Shown: one piece after another, positions 36,848-43,906 of the stretch
How the letters are laid out: each line of letters starts with the position of its first letter
Position numbering within the stretch: position 1 is the stretch's first letter
Source of the DNA: an uncultured Acidobacteriaceae bacterium
GTDB taxonomy: Bacteria; Acidobacteriota; Terriglobia; Terriglobales; Acidobacteriaceae
DNA: 52,555 nucleotides
Direction of reading: 5' to 3'
Assembly (NCBI GenBank): GCA_903904755.1
Contig: CAIVDV010000014.1
Location: forward strand, 1 to 52,555
The notes under the pieces: model-generated
Told to the model about the DNA's origin: nothing
The model's database searches: none
The model's input: only the letters and a program-made list of their open reading frames with translations
Translations under genes and position numbers: made by a program

Positions 36848-38677
36848 TTGAATCCGACCAACCTTACGTCCATCGACTGGCTGATCATGCTGCTGTACTT
36901 TGTCTTCGTACTCGGCATCGGCTTCGCTCTCAAGCGCTACATGAAGACCAGCAAGGACTTCTTCCAGGCTGGCCGTGCCCTTCCCGCCTGGATTTGCGGC
37001 CTCGCCTTCATCTCCGCAAACCTCGGCGCTCAGGAAGTTATCGGCATGGGAGCCTCCGGCGCAAAATACGGCCTGGAGACCGCCCACTTCTACGGCATCG
37101 GCGCCATCCCCGCCATGCTCTTCGTCGGCGTCTTCATGATGCCGTTCTACTACGGCTCCAAGGCGCGCTCCGTGCCGGAGTTCCTGCGCATGCGCTTTGA
37201 CGAAAAGACCCGCGCGCTGAACGCCTGCTCTTTCGCCGTGATGACCGTCTTCAGCTCGGGCATCAGCATGTACGCCATGGCGCGCCTCATTCAGACGCTG
37301 CATGTCTTCGACGGTCTGTTCGCCGCGCTCGGCCTCTCCAACGGCGGAATCTTCACCTTCTCCATCATCCTCTCGGCCATCATCGTGCTGGCCTACATCT
37401 TCCTTGGAGGGCTCACCAGCGCCATCTACAACGAGGTGCTGCAGTTCTTCCTCATCATCGCCGGCTTCCTGCCCCTGGTGCTGCTGGGGCTGCGCAACAT
37501 CGGCGGGTGGAGCGGCCTTAAAGCGGCACTCCCCGTGCAGTACATGCACGAGTGGCGCGGCGTGGCCCACGCCAACACCAACCCCATGGGCATTGAAATC
37601 ATCGGCATCGGCATGGGCCTCGGCTTCGTCCTCGGCTCCGGTTACTGGTGCACCGACTTCCTCGTCATCCAGACCGCCATGGCCTCCAAGAACATGGATT
37701 CGGCGCGCAAGGTTCCCCTCATCGCCGCCATCCCCAAAATGTTCTTTCCCTTCCTGGTGATTCTGCCGGGTCTGCTCGCCATCGGCCTGCCCACCCCCCA
37801 CTCCACCACCACCACCCACATGGTCAACGGCGCCATTGTTCGCGAAACCACTGTCGTCTCCCAGCAGATCGAACAGGGTCGCGGACTGGTTCCAGCCAAG
37901 GTCAACCCCGTCACCGGCAAACCCATGCTGACCGCCAGCGGCGAACCGCTGCTGGACTACGACATGGCCACCCCGAACATGTTGCTGCACTTCTTCCCCA
38001 CCGGCATTCTCGGCCTCGGGCTGACAGCCCTGCTTGCCAGCTTCATGAGCGGCATGGCGGGCAACGTCACCGCATTCAACACCGTCTTCACCTACGACCT
38101 CTACCAGTCCTACATCCACAAAGGAGCCAGCGACAAGCACTACATGGCCGTGGGTCGCTGGGCTACCGTCGGAGGCATATTACTCTCCATCGCCACCGCG
38201 TATGCAGCCATCAGCTTCAACAACATCATGGATACGCTGCAGTTGGTCTTCTCCTTTGTCAACGCGCCACTGTTCGCCACCTTCCTGCTGGGCATGTTCT
38301 GGAAGCGCGCCACCGGCCACGGCGCATTCATCGGCCTCATCTCCGGCACACTGGCGGCGGTGGTTCACCACGGACTCAGCCTGCCCATTGAAGCCCACGT
38401 CGGTGTTCACGGCGGCTGGATCACCGTCCTCTACCACTACCCCAGCGACATGGCCCAGAACTTCTGGGGCGCCATCTTCGCCTTCGGAATCAACTTTGTT
38501 GTCACCATCGCCGTCAGCCTGATGACCAAACCCAAGCCGGAGTCAGAACTGGTCGGCCTGGTCCACTCGCTCACTCCCAAACCGCCGCACGCGCACCTGG
38601 AATGGTGGAAGCGACCTGAAGCGCTCGCCGTTGCCATTCTCCTCGTCGCCATTGCCCTCAACATCTTCTTCGCCTGA
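36848..38677 (+). CDS. Sodium:solute symporter (SSF/SSS family)
   Basis: This 609-residue inner-membrane carrier has about 13-14 helices. It begins IDWLIMLLYFVFVLGIGFALKR and contains the SSF sodium-site segments SANLGAQEVIGMGASGAKYG, YNEVLQFFLIIAGF and GLTALLASFMSGMAGNVTAFNT. A hydrophilic insert of about 70 residues (near residues 317-385, HSTTTTHMVNG through LLDYD) interrupts the helical core. Sugar or organic-acid uptake is likely, but the substrate cannot be assigned. The TTG at 36848 follows GGAG. The small membrane protein 15 bases downstream is probably co-transcribed. Confidence 0.9.
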   Translation: MNPTNLTSIDWLIMLLYFVFVLGIGFALKRYMKTSKDFFQAGRALPAWICGLAFISANLGAQEVIGMGASGAKYGLETAHFYGIGAIPAMLFVGVFMMPFYYGSKARSVPEFLRMRFDEKTRALNACSFAVMTVFSSGISMYAMARLIQTLHVFDGLFAALGLSNGGIFTFSIILSAIIVLAYIFLGGLTSAIYNEVLQFFLIIAGFLPLVLLGLRNIGGWSGLKAALPVQYMHEWRGVAHANTNPMGIEIIGIGMGLGFVLGSGYWCTDFLVIQTAMASKNMDSARKVPLIAAIPKMFFPFLVILPGLLAIGLPTPHSTTTTHMVNGAIVRETTVVSQQIEQGRGLVPAKVNPVTGKPMLTASGEPLLDYDMATPNMLLHFFPTGILGLGLTALLASFMSGMAGNVTAFNTVFTYDLYQSYIHKGASDKHYMAVGRWATVGGILLSIATAYAAISFNNIMDTLQLVFSFVNAPLFATFLLGMFWKRATGHGAFIGLISGTLAAVVHHGLSLPIEAHVGVHGGWITVLYHYPSDMAQNFWGAIFAFGINFVVTIAVSLMTKPKPESELVGLVHSLTPKPPHAHLEWWKRPEALAVAILLVAIALNIFFA

Positions 38678-38692
38678 GGAAAGGAGTCCAAC

Positions 38693-38950
38693 ATGATTCT
38701 TGATCTGCGCATACCCATGGGATTGATGTTCACGCTGGTGGGCCTTATCCTCTCAGTTTTCGGACTAGTCACCAACCACGGCGCGATTTACGACCGGACC
38801 GACCAGCTCAATATCAACCTGATCTGGGGCCTCGTCCTGCTCGTCTTCGGTCTCACCATGTACCTGCTGGGCCGTCGCGGCCAGAAGATTGCCCGCAGCC
38901 TTCCGCCCGAGCCCGAAACCGAAGACCACGGCCACCGCGGCCACCACTAG
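38693..38950 (+). CDS. Small two-helix membrane protein, putative symporter partner
   Basis: The 85-residue protein has two membrane helices (about 9-27 and 43-61) joined by a short polar loop, and a C-terminal tail rich in Pro, Glu and His ending HGHRGHH. It has no family I can name. It starts 15 bases after the symporter stop behind AGGAAAGGAG and ends before a terminator, so the two form an operon. By analogy with small partners of other symporters, an accessory-subunit role is inferred. Confidence 0.8.
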   Translation: MILDLRIPMGLMFTLVGLILSVFGLVTNHGAIYDRTDQLNINLIWGLVLLVFGLTMYLLGRRGQKIARSLPPEPETEDHGHRGHH

Positions 38951-38972
38951 ACTCGCAACCCTTCCTTTCCTT

Positions 38973-39010
38973 GCCCGGATGAGCTGCCGCTCCTCCGGGC
39001 TTTTCTTTTT
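38973..39010 (+). terminator. Terminator of the symporter operon
   Basis: GCCCGGA pairs with TCCGGGC around a 14-base loop with an inner GAG/CTC pairing, followed directly by TTTTCTTTTT. Confidence 0.85.
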
Positions 39011-39203
39011 GCCCCTCTCTCAGCCCTGTTGCCTCTTCATCTCCTCAAAAAGAACTTCCCCACAATTCCCTGCTCCCTCCGTCACACCATTGCCCGCGTT
39101 TTGGGTTTACTATCGCCTTTCAAGTTTTTTCCGCCGGCCACGCGTCGGCGGCAAAAGGCCCAGGGGTCGCACCAAGGGCCCGGGCAGCATTTGGAGGATA
39201 ACC

Positions 39204-39842
39204 ATGGATGTTGAGTTCACAGCCCGACAGGTACGAATCTCCAAAGCACTCCGAACCACCGCCACCGAGGGCATCGAACGGGTCGCCCTCGTTCTCGGAA
39301 AAGTCACCGCGGCCGCCGTCACCTTCCGGGCCGAGCGCCTGCAGCAGATAGCCGAAATCTCCCTTGCTACCCGCAATCACAAGATCCTCGCCACCGGCTC
39401 CGCAGACACCCAGAAGGCCGCGCTCCGCGAAGCGCTGGAACATGCAGAGCTCCAGGCCCAGCGCTTCCGCGACCGAATCCGCACAATCAAGCGCCAGGCC
39501 AAGGCCGAGGAAGATGCCCCCGCCGCCCGCAAACGCAGCCCCCGAAAGCCTGCCGAGGACGAGGAGCAGGCCGCCAAGCCCCCCATCGCCCGCGCACCCG
39601 GCAAAAAGACCAAGGCGGCCATCACCGTCCACTCCTTCCCCGGCAAACCCAAGGTGGTTGAGCCACACCTGCTTGCCGCCTCGGAAGCACTCGCGATTCG
39701 TCCCATGACGATTGAAGAGGCCGTCAAGGAAGCCGAATTCCGCGACCGCGACCTGCTGGTCTTCCGCAGTCTTGCCAACGAGCTTTTCGTGCTGCACCGC
39801 CGTCGCGACGGCCAGATGGAGTTGGCCGAGATACCGCTGTGA
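39204..39842 (+). CDS. hpf: Ribosome hibernation-promoting factor, long form
   Basis: Hpf binds the 30S decoding region in stationary phase, and the long form joins 70S ribosomes into 100S dimers. The 212-residue product has an N-terminal S30AE domain (VEFTARQVRISKALRTTATEG, AEISLATRNHKILATG, RFRDRIRTIKRQAK), a Lys/Pro/Ala-rich linker (about 100-140), and the C-terminal dimerisation domain (IRPMTIEEAVKEAEFRDRDLLVFRS, LFVLHRRRDGQMELAEI). GGAGG lies seven bases before the ATG at 39204; the open frame further upstream covers the preceding terminator and is rejected. Confidence 0.93.
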   Translation: MDVEFTARQVRISKALRTTATEGIERVALVLGKVTAAAVTFRAERLQQIAEISLATRNHKILATGSADTQKAALREALEHAELQAQRFRDRIRTIKRQAKAEEDAPAARKRSPRKPAEDEEQAAKPPIARAPGKKTKAAITVHSFPGKPKVVEPHLLAASEALAIRPMTIEEAVKEAEFRDRDLLVFRSLANELFVLHRRRDGQMELAEIPL

Positions 39843-39926
39843 GTTTTTTCTAAAACTCGCCTGGCTCCCCCGGAGTCCCAATTGCAAACTCTCGCATAGG
39901 CGGCCTCAGGGCAATCCGTATATCAT

Positions 39927-41906
39927 GTGAGTCATGATTTCCGGCGGGTGATTGGCGCAATCCGGCACTCACCCGCCGGGCAGGAAATAGAGGCGCAGGG
40001 CAGAACGCCGCGGCCTATGATAGACAGAAATCCGGCACTTTCTCCTGAGTTACGGAATCCCGAGGCTTGTGCCTCCGCCGGCGATACCCTCGCCCCGGCT
40101 TCGGCGCATTCCTCGCAGGCATGCCATGCCGCTGATTCTGAGTTCACACTCCTTGCAGCGACCCTGGACTGCTTTCCAGAGGCCATTCTGGTCACCCGCG
40201 ACGACGCCATCCTCTACATCAATCCCGAGTTCACGCGCCTCTTCGGTTTCACCTCGGACGACCTGGTCGGGCGCAATCCACTCACCTTCACGCACCCAGC
40301 TTCGCATCCCAGCGCGGCACACTCGCAGGAAAGCTCCCTGCTGCGCCAGCAGCTTGAGGCCCGCGGCCGCGCAACGCTGGAAACTGTCTGCTTTACCCGC
40401 TCCGGCCATTCCGTCGATGTCTCGCTCACCTGTGCGCCCCTCATTGTTGCGGGCCGCGCCGCAGGGCACGTTTTTACCTACCGCGATATCCGCGACCAGA
40501 AGCAGAACACAGCCCGGCTGCAGCATGGCGCACTCCACGATGCCCTCACCGGCCTGCCCAACCGCGCGCTGTTCCTGGACCGCCTGAAGCTGGCGATGGC
40601 GCGCCGCACCCGCCGCAACGAGCAGGGCTGCGGCATTATCTTCCTCGACATCGACAAGTTCAAGGAAATCAACGACTCCCGGGGCCACTCCACCGGCGAT
40701 GGCCTGCTCATCGAAATCGCCCGCCGGCTCTCGGCCACCATCCGCCCGCAAGACACTGCGGCGCGCCTCTCGGGAGACGAGTTCGCGCTCCTGCTCGACC
40801 AGGTCACGACGATTGACGATATGAGCATCGTCGCCCGCCGTGTCCAAACCGAGTTCGAGCGGCCCTTCAACCTCAGCGGCCAGACCGTGCATGCCGGCGC
40901 CAGCCTCGGCATCGCCCTCTGCGGCAGCGAGCACAAGGCTCCCGAGCAGCTTCTGCGGGATGCGGACTTTGCCATGTACCGCGCCAAGCAGCAGGGCGGC
41001 AACCGTTTCGAAATCTTCGACCGGTATATGCAGGTCCACATCTCCGGCCAGCAGCAGCGCGAGCGGGAGCTTCGCCGCGTGCTGGACAAGCGCGAATTTG
41101 CGATTTTCTACCAGCCCTTCTACAGCCTGGACGACGGCAAGCTCCAGGGCTTTGAAGCGCTGCTGCGCCGCAACCGGGGCAACGGTTCCTTTGAGTCGTT
41201 CCAGCCCCTGCTCGAAACCGCAGAATCCGCCGGCCTCTCCGTCACCCTTAACCGCGAGACCCTGCTGGAGTCGTGCCGGCAGTTGCGCGCCTGGTCGGCT
41301 GCCTGGCCCAAGTCCGCCTTCACCCTCAGCATCAACCTCTCAGCGCGCCAGTTCTACCACCCGGAGATGGTGAAGCTTGTCCGCACTGTCCTGAACCGCT
41401 GTGCCGTCGATCCCCGGCGCATTCTCTTCGAGATTCCGGAGACCGCCCTCAACGAAGCTCCCGAAACTGCGGCCACGATCCTCCCCCGCCTCAGCACCCT
41501 TGGCATCCGCATCGCGATCGACCGTTTTGGGGGCGGCACCGCGCCCGTCAATCAGCTCCTCCAGTTGCCCGTTGACATGGTCAAGTTCGCCCCCAGCCTG
41601 ACCGCAGCCGCTTCCGCCGGCGGCCGCGCCGGGACCGTCCTCGCGGGCCTCATCCAGATGAGTTCCTCGCTCGGCATCACCACCCTTGCCCAGGGCGTCG
41701 AGCACGACCACCAGCACCAGGCCCTTCGCCAGATGGGATGCCACTTTGTGCAGGGCTTCCTCTTTGCTCCTGCCGTCGCCAGCGAAAGCGCAACCGCGAT
41801 GATTGGCGAGGGCCGCTGGACTGCGTCCTTCACGCCCACTTCGACCGTGCATCTTCGCCCGCTGGCCACCTCCATCACTCCCCAGCCGGTCTTCGGCCTG
41901 GACTAG
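39927..41906 (+). CDS. PAS-GGDEF-EAL protein with degenerate EAL domain
   Basis: This is a 659-residue cytoplasmic cyclic-di-GMP-type protein. PAS (about 75-190) contains DCFPEAILVTRDDAILYIN. GGDEF (about 200-365) contains HDALTGLPNR, FLDIDKFKEIND and SGDEF at 282-286, a usable variant of GGDEF. EAL (about 380-635) keeps E410-A-L, N470 and Q609 but has DR in place of DD (532-533) and LAQG in place of AEG (Gln589). The phosphodiesterase half is thus probably inactive, so it may be a cyclase or a c-di-GMP receptor. The GTG at 39927 is used; an ATG at 40017 is an equally weak alternative. Confidence 0.88.
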   Translation: MSHDFRRVIGAIRHSPAGQEIEAQGRTPRPMIDRNPALSPELRNPEACASAGDTLAPASAHSSQACHAADSEFTLLAATLDCFPEAILVTRDDAILYINPEFTRLFGFTSDDLVGRNPLTFTHPASHPSAAHSQESSLLRQQLEARGRATLETVCFTRSGHSVDVSLTCAPLIVAGRAAGHVFTYRDIRDQKQNTARLQHGALHDALTGLPNRALFLDRLKLAMARRTRRNEQGCGIIFLDIDKFKEINDSRGHSTGDGLLIEIARRLSATIRPQDTAARLSGDEFALLLDQVTTIDDMSIVARRVQTEFERPFNLSGQTVHAGASLGIALCGSEHKAPEQLLRDADFAMYRAKQQGGNRFEIFDRYMQVHISGQQQRERELRRVLDKREFAIFYQPFYSLDDGKLQGFEALLRRNRGNGSFESFQPLLETAESAGLSVTLNRETLLESCRQLRAWSAAWPKSAFTLSINLSARQFYHPEMVKLVRTVLNRCAVDPRRILFEIPETALNEAPETAATILPRLSTLGIRIAIDRFGGGTAPVNQLLQLPVDMVKFAPSLTAAASAGGRAGTVLAGLIQMSSSLGITTLAQGVEHDHQHQALRQMGCHFVQGFLFAPAVASESATAMIGEGRWTASFTPTSTVHLRPLATSITPQPVFGLD

Positions 41907-42036
41907 GAGGGCGCCGAGTCGCTTCGACATCCGCATCCTTCCCGCGCTGGTGCAGGCCCAGCCATGCGCTTTCCGCGCACCGGCTCCATTCGCTGGCTCT
42001 GCCAATATCCCGGCGACTTTCTTATGCCCGATGTCT

Positions 42037-42042
42037 TAGGAT
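42037..42042 (+). promoter_or_regulatory. Candidate -10 hexamer of a leaderless start (rapZ)
   Basis: TAGGAT ends six bases before the rapZ ATG, which lacks a Shine-Dalgarno. Confidence 0.45.
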
Positions 42043-42048
42043 GTCTCC

Positions 42049-43077
42049 ATGCCGAGTACCCGGAAAGCCGCGCCCGCTCCCTCGTCCAAAGGCCCACTCC
42101 CCTCAGCAGATCCCTCCGCCAATCCCCGTCACGAGCAGACCCTCGGCGACCTTGACCACGCGCGCCCCAGGCCCACTGCCGCTGAACCCGGCAAGCCCAC
42201 GCCGCCTTCCGGCCCCAAGGAACTCGTCATCGTCACCGGACTGAGCGGTGCCGGCAAAGCCTCGGCCCTGCGCGCCTTTGAGGATCTGGGCTACTATGCC
42301 ACCGACAATCTCCCCCTCGAGCTGCTGCTGGACTTCGCCACCCTTTTCCAGGCCTCGCCCGACTCCACCCGCGCCGCCATTGTGGTCGATGTCCGGGAAG
42401 GCCCCACGCTCGACCGCCTGCCCAACATCCTCCTTGAGCTGCGCAAGCGCATTCAGACCACCGTGGTCTTTCTCGACGCCTCCGACGCCGTCCTGGTCCG
42501 CCGCTTTTCCGAGACTCGACGCCCCCACCCCCTCGGCCGCAGCCAGATGGTCGCGCCCTCCATCACCGAAGAGCGTCAGCTGCTGGACCCCGTACGCAAC
42601 ATCGCCGACATCATCCTTGACAGCTCCAACTTCAACGTCCACGAGCTCCGCGCGCACGTCCAGGCCCGCTTTGCCCCCAAGGGACACGACGAAAACCTCA
42701 AAGACCAGCTTCTGGCTTCCTGCCTCAGCTTCGGCTTCAAAAACGGCGTTCCCCTCGACGCCGACCTGGTCTTCGACGTACGCTTCCTTCCCAACCCCCA
42801 CTTTGTGCCCGAGTTCCGCGAACTCACGGGCCGCCACCCCAAAGTTGCCAAATTCGTCCGCGACTTTCCCCAGACCACCGAATTCCTGGAGCGCGTCACC
42901 AGCCTCATCCTCTATCTGCTGCCCCATTACATGACCGAAGGCAAAAGCTACCTCACGATCGCCTTTGGCTGCACGGGCGGCAAACACCGCTCCGTGATGA
43001 TGGCCGAGGAGATGACCAAGCGCCTCAAAAAATCCGGCTACCGCGTCAAAGCGCTCCATCGCGACATGCCGCGGTAG
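42049..43077 (+). CDS. rapZ: RNase adapter RapZ
   Basis: RapZ family proteins bind nucleotides and small RNAs; in E. coli RapZ directs RNase E to GlmZ and so controls glucosamine-6-phosphate synthesis. The 342-residue product has a disordered Pro/Ala-rich N-terminal extension of about 55 residues, then the P-loop region VTGLSGAGKASALRAFEDLGY, YATDNLPLELL, FLDASDAVLVRRFSETRRPHPL, the C-terminal VRFLPNPHFVPEFRELTG and FGCTGGKHRSV. The residue after the P-loop Lys is Ala rather than Ser/Thr. Confidence 0.92.
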   Translation: MPSTRKAAPAPSSKGPLPSADPSANPRHEQTLGDLDHARPRPTAAEPGKPTPPSGPKELVIVTGLSGAGKASALRAFEDLGYYATDNLPLELLLDFATLFQASPDSTRAAIVVDVREGPTLDRLPNILLELRKRIQTTVVFLDASDAVLVRRFSETRRPHPLGRSQMVAPSITEERQLLDPVRNIADIILDSSNFNVHELRAHVQARFAPKGHDENLKDQLLASCLSFGFKNGVPLDADLVFDVRFLPNPHFVPEFRELTGRHPKVAKFVRDFPQTTEFLERVTSLILYLLPHYMTEGKSYLTIAFGCTGGKHRSVMMAEEMTKRLKKSGYRVKALHRDMPR

Positions 43078-43130
43078 CGACTTTCGGGATATCGGACGCA
43101 GCAGAATCGGATTCGGGGCACACTGAAAGC

Positions 43131-43142
43131 ACCGAATTCGGT
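43131..43142. promoter_or_regulatory. Palindromic probable operator of the second toxin-antitoxin pair
   Basis: ACCGAATTCGGT is a perfect 12-base palindrome 33 bases before the antitoxin ATG, with related ATTCGG half-sites 30 bases further up. The position suits autorepression by the antitoxin. Confidence 0.45.
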
Positions 43143-43175
43143 CCCCGAGAGGCTGGCTACGCCAGGAGGTTCCCC

Positions 43176-43466
43176 ATGATTGACATCACCAGCGACATCC
43201 AGTCCCTGACAACATTTCGCCGCTCCTCGGCTGAATTCCTCAAGCAGTTGAAAGCCACCAAGCGCCCTATCGTCCTGACCGTGAACGGCAAAGCCGAAGC
43301 CGTGGTTCAGGATGCCGCAGCATACCAGCGGCTACTGGATATTGCTGCACCAGGAAGTGCCGAGGAAGGAATTCGTCAAGGAATTGACGATTTTGAAAAC
43401 GGCCAATATCTTCCCGTAGAAGAAGCCTTTGCACAAATACGGTGCAAGTATGACATATCGCGTTGA
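43176..43466 (+). CDS. Phd/YefM-family antitoxin
   Basis: The 96-residue protein has the Phd/YefM fold (SLTTFRRSSAEFLKQLKATKRPIVLTVNGKAEAVV, then AAYQRLLD). Its acidic C-terminal tail (GIRQGIDDFENGQYLPVEEAF) should neutralise the toxin. AGGAGG lies six bases before the ATG. The toxin gene overlaps its end by 17 bases, a typical arrangement for translational coupling. Confidence 0.9.
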   Translation: MIDITSDIQSLTTFRRSSAEFLKQLKATKRPIVLTVNGKAEAVVQDAAAYQRLLDIAAPGSAEEGIRQGIDDFENGQYLPVEEAFAQIRCKYDISR

Positions 43467-43788
43467 AATCTCTGGCAGAGTCTTGCGCGATCTCGAGACA
43501 CTCTACCTGGAAAAGTACGTCTCAGATTCGTCGGCGGCGACGCATTGGTTCGAAGGCCTGCGTGAAGCGATTGCGAGCCTCGGCTCACTTCCCAATCGTT
43601 GCCCTTTAGCACCGGAATCCGCGGACACCACGCGGGATTTGCATCAGCTCCTCTGCGGCAATAAACCGCATTTCTACCGCATCATCCATGAGATTGACGA
43701 AAAGGATCAGCGGGTCGGGGTCTATCACATTCGCCATGGCGCTAGGCAAAGTCTCACCGTTTCGGCAATCATCAGCGAGCACGGCTAG
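43450..43788 (+). CDS. RelE/ParE-family toxin
   Basis: The 112-residue basic protein has the ParE/RelE layout: YRVEISGRVLRDLETLYLEKY, then HWFEGLREAIASLGSLPNRCPLAPE, then DLHQLLCGNKPHFYRIIHEID and VYHIRHGARQSL. RelE members cleave mRNA at the ribosome while ParE members act on gyrase; the YRIIHEI...VYHIRHGAR end does not settle which. The ATG at 43450 is chosen; one at 43429 would add seven residues. Confidence 0.9.
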   Translation: MTYRVEISGRVLRDLETLYLEKYVSDSSAATHWFEGLREAIASLGSLPNRCPLAPESADTTRDLHQLLCGNKPHFYRIIHEIDEKDQRVGVYHIRHGARQSLTVSAIISEHG

Positions 43789-43822
43789 CCGGTCGTCCAA
43801 TCATTCCACCCAACTCGCCAGC

Positions 43823-43828
43823 TACAAT
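43823..43828 (+). promoter_or_regulatory. Candidate -10 hexamer before the ABC-exporter leader ORF
   Basis: TACAAT ends six bases before an ATG at 43835 that opens a 23-codon ORF running into the exporter gene. Confidence 0.45.
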
Positions 43829-43834
43829 AGCAAG

Positions 43835-43906
43835 ATGCCGCATCCCCGCAGGAATCAGCCATGCCCCGGCACCACCCCAGCCGCCAATCAGGGGGCCCGG
43901 TCATGA
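43835..43906 (+). CDS. Possible 23-residue leader peptide coupled to the ABC exporter
   Basis: A short ORF (MPHPRRNQPCPG..., basic and proline-rich) starts at the presumed transcription start. Its TGA overlaps the exporter ATG as ATGA at 43903-43906, which would allow translational coupling. There is no homology to support it; it may be a chance frame if the exporter really starts at 43861. Confidence 0.3.
   Translation: MPHPRRNQPCPGTTPAANQGARS

Noticed and set aside
36800-38140. Long minus-strand open frame (446 codons) opposite the symporter gene
   Set aside because: Low-complexity Gly/Asp/His-rich translation typical of antisense frames in GC-rich DNA; the plus strand has a clear symporter.
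43835-43906. SEC-C-type zinc motif in the short leader ORF (RNQPCPG)
   Set aside because: Only the first few residues resemble the RNxPCPC motif and the remaining cysteines and glycines are absent.
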